Shown: positions 6,636 to 6,724 of the stretch, piece by piece
Layout: every line of letters starts with the position of its first letter
How positions within the stretch are numbered: the stretch's first letter is position 1
Assembly: GCA_030377945.1 (NCBI GenBank)
Contig: JAUCGD010000179.1
Coordinates: 1 to 6,724, forward strand
DNA length: 6,724 bases
DNA from: Desulfobacterales bacterium HSG17
GTDB taxonomy: Bacteria; Desulfobacterota; Desulfobacteria; Desulfobacterales; Desulfococcaceae
Reading direction: 5' to 3'
The notes under the pieces: generated by a model
What the model was told of the DNA's origin: nothing
Databases searched by the model: none
Seen by the model: only the letters and a program-made list of their open reading frames with translations
Program-made: the position numbers and the translations under genes

Positions 6636-6724
6636 TTAATTCTTTAAGATTCCGAGATGAAAATGCTCACGAAGAATGTCTTCCAAATCAAAGTCACGCC
6701 TGATTCTTCGCATTATCTGAGTGA
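6636..6724 (-). CDS. Possible 3' end of an unidentified upstream gene (partial)
   Basis: A minus-strand frame is open from the window edge to a TAA at 6636-6638. Its last residues include RRIRRDFDLEDILREHF and it ends HLGILKN. The composition, rich in Arg, Asp, Glu and Leu, looks like an amphipathic helix and so like real protein, but only about 28 codons are visible and I do not recognise the family. It lies in the same frame as the kinase fragment downstream, separated by the stop and six sense codons. It does not resemble the HATPase N-box region that should precede that fragment. It could be the end of an unrelated gene, or of an inserted element that removed the kinase's front half. A plus-strand frame starting at 6657 is also open here, so coding on this strand is not certain. 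Confidence 0.3.
   Translation of the reverse strand, partial: TQIMRRIRRDFDLEDILREHFHLGILKN

Noticed and set aside
6618..6660. TAATAC on the minus strand (about 6623-6628) as a -10 box for the operon
   Set aside because: No matching -35 element lies at the right distance, and the gene it would serve is a 5'-truncated fragment.
6670..6710. Inverted repeat CGAAGAAT / ATTCTTCG with a 25-base spacer
   Set aside because: Eight-base arms with a long loop can arise by chance, there is no U-tract for a terminator and no sign of insertion-sequence ends.
6657..6724. Plus-strand ATG open to the window edge (begins MKMLTKNVFQIK), a possible divergent gene
   Set aside because: The ribosome site is weak, only about 22 codons are visible and the family is not recognised. 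The minus-strand frame here looks more protein-like. It cannot be settled from this window.

Overview
The window is almost entirely one minus-strand run of two-component signalling genes, read from about 6617 down to 105. The four genes are packed with no real gaps. The stop of the first touches the ATG of the second (TAA|ATG at 5634-5639). The second and third are 4 bases apart, with the stop codon forming part of the next Shine-Dalgarno sequence. The third and fourth overlap as ATGA (1592-1595). This looks like a single transcript with translational coupling. No promoter or terminator for it is visible, so the transcript probably enters from beyond 6724 and leaves past position 1.

In transcription order: (1) 5637-6617 is the 3' portion of a hybrid sensor kinase: half an ATPase domain, one receiver (REC) and a helical C-terminal module. 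Its sensor, HisKA and N-box regions are missing. (2) 2961-5636 is a complete 891-residue hybrid kinase with the order REC-HisKA-HATPase-REC-REC-HPt and a C-terminal helical tail. (3) 1592-2956 is a 454-residue REC-HisKA-HATPase kinase with an unusual ATP-lid G1 box. It carries the same C-terminal helical module as gene 1. (4) 105-1595 is a REC-PAS-AAA+ sigma-54 activator that stops inside the AAA+ lid, before the DNA-binding HTH. Faint homology continues in the same frame past the stop, so its 3' end appears to be decaying or to contain sequence errors.

Together the set holds five receivers, two complete kinase cores plus a fragment of a third, one HPt domain and one sigma-54 activator. The natural reading is a local phosphorelay: the cytoplasmic kinases and HPt would exchange phosphate with stand-alone and N-terminal RECs, ending in sigma-54 dependent transcription control. 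No gene shows a transmembrane segment or signal peptide, so all products are expected to be cytoplasmic. The N-terminal RECs of genes 2, 3 and 4 are clear paralogues, with stretches of near-identical DNA, which points to local duplication.

The organism is a moderately AT-rich bacterium. REC-led hybrid kinases with these tails, sigma-54 REC-PAS-AAA+ activators and PAS domains with a C...PCxxC motif are typical of Desulfobacterota (former Deltaproteobacteria, sulfate-reducer type), with related kinases in cyanobacteria. This is inference from family resemblance, not a direct identification.

Both ends of the array look damaged: gene 1 lacks its front and gene 4 its back. The right-hand 107 bases (6618-6724) hold the possible end of an unrelated reading frame. 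The left-hand 104 bases hold the eroded remains of the activator's C-terminus. I do not see a wholly new class of system. The most interesting points are the shared C-terminal module, the eroded ends and the dense relay architecture.
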